DNA from: an uncultured Collinsella sp.
GTDB lineage: Bacteria > Actinomycetota > Coriobacteriia > Coriobacteriales > Coriobacteriaceae
Reading direction: 5' to 3'
Assembly: GCA_900552735.1 (NCBI GenBank)
Contig: USBA01000107.1
Coordinates: 1 to 6,535, forward strand
Length of the DNA stretch: 6,535 nucleotides
The notes beneath the pieces were generated by a model. That model was not told where the DNA came from, ran no database searches, and saw only the letters and a list, made by a program, of their open reading frames with translations. This document shows positions 5,914-6,535 of the stretch, one piece after another. Made by a program: the position numbers and the translations under genes. Within the stretch, counting starts at the first letter, position 1, and every line of letters starts with the position of its first letter.

Positions 5914-6535
5914 GCGCCCTGGTCGGGGTCGCGGCATGCCTGTGCGCGCTCAGCGTGTTTGTCGCGACGGGGCTCAATCGTGCGGACGCATGCAAGATCG
6001 CCCAGGTCTGCAAACGCGAGGCGCTGCTGGTTGTTGCGGCTGCCCGATCGGTGACCGATGTCCTGGTAGCACGGTTGAGGGGCATGCTCGGCACGGGTGG
6101 TACGGCGCAGGTGTCGCTTGGCGAGGTGTCCGAGATGATCGACGTGGTGCGTCTGGGGCTTTCGGCCGGCCTTTCGTTCGATGCGGCGCTTGAGGTTTTT
6201 TGCGCCAATCGCCGATCGACGTTGGCGCTCCGCCTTGAGCGAGCCTGCATGGCATGGCGTGTGGGCGTAGGGACGCGAGAGGATGAGCTTCTGGCGGCCG
6301 CGCGCGACCTGGATGTGCGGGCGCTCGAGACCTTTGCCATCACAGCGGGGCAGGCGCTTGCCCTCGGTGCCCCGCTTGCCGAGACGCTGGCGGCCCAAAG
6401 TCGCGAGATTCGCGCGGCCCATCGCGCCGCGGTCGAGCGCGAGATTGAGCGTGCGCCGGTCAAGCTGCTGATTCCCACCGGCACGCTCATCTTGCCGGCG
6501 TTGCTTCTGTCCATATTGGGCCCGCTGCTGGGAGC
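5910..6535 (+). CDS. tadC: TadC-type pilus inner-membrane platform protein (3' partial)
   Basis: The frame starts at ATG 5910, overlapping the tadB stop by four bases, and is still open at the right edge after 208 full codons. One N-terminal hydrophobic segment (about 3-22) is followed by a T2SSF-like cytosolic bundle (about 68-188: SLGEVSEMIDVVRLGLSAGLS, then AGQALALGAPLAETLAAQSREIR). The C-terminal membrane segment KLLIPTGTLILPALLLSILG is typical of TadC. The front part is shorter than in proteobacterial TadC, with one N-terminal membrane segment instead of two or more. No clear ribosome binding site precedes it (only GGGTTGAG), so translation is probably coupled to tadB. The stop should fall just beyond the window. 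Confidence 0.85.
   Translation, partial: MSALVGVAACLCALSVFVATGLNRADACKIAQVCKREALLVVAAARSVTDVLVARLRGMLGTGGTAQVSLGEVSEMIDVVRLGLSAGLSFDAALEVFCANRRSTLALRLERACMAWRVGVGTREDELLAAARDLDVRALETFAITAGQALALGAPLAETLAAQSREIRAAHRAAVEREIERAPVKLLIPTGTLILPALLLSILGPLLG

Noticed and set aside
5478..6422. 314-codon open frame on the minus strand antisense to tadB and tadC
   Set aside because: It is biased towards Arg, Ser and Ala with no family signature, and it lies opposite coding frames with clear T2SSF motifs.
1..6535. CRISPR arrays, tRNA/rRNA genes, insertion sequences or attachment sites
   Set aside because: No regularly spaced repeats, no tRNA-like arms and no transposase frames were seen, including around the LepA-RsgA join.

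Overview
The window is high-GC bacterial DNA (roughly two thirds G+C by eye) with every gene on the + strand. It most resembles an actinobacterium, probably of the class Coriobacteriia (Collinsella-like). That placement is inferred from base composition, protein style and the cpaB-tadZ-tadA-tadB-tadC gene order, not from a database search.

Region 1 (1-1134) is one uninterrupted reading frame that enters from the left edge. It reads as elongation factor 4 (LepA) up to about position 490. It then continues in the same frame, with no stop, as the C-terminal two thirds of the ribosome-assembly GTPase RsgA (YjeQ). Most of domain II and everything after it in LepA is missing, and so is the RsgA OB-fold. 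This LepA-RsgA chimera is the most unusual thing in the window. It is either a real deletion fusion or an assembly chimera. A rho-independent terminator follows it.

Region 2 (1135-1386) is a 252-base intergenic stretch. It holds the terminator, two neighbouring inverted repeats, a 20-base-spaced direct repeat flanking a small hairpin, and the ribosome binding site of the next gene. No convincing sigma-70 promoter could be fixed.

Region 3 (1387 to the right edge) is a tightly coupled operon for a tad/Flp-type (type IVc) pilus machine. It encodes CpaB (membrane-anchored SAF-domain assembly protein), a CpaE/TadZ localisation ATPase with a long disordered linker, the CpaF/TadA hexameric motor ATPase, and the two inner-membrane platform proteins TadB and TadC. 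TadC is cut by the window edge. Adjacent genes overlap by 1, 4, 28 and 4 bases, which suggests one transcript and translational coupling. In known tad systems TadA hydrolyses ATP and drives pilin insertion through the TadB/TadC platform, TadZ places the machine, and CpaB belongs to the extracytoplasmic part. No Flp prepilin, prepilin peptidase, pseudopilin (TadE/F) or secretin gene is in the window. If present they should lie beyond the right edge or elsewhere.
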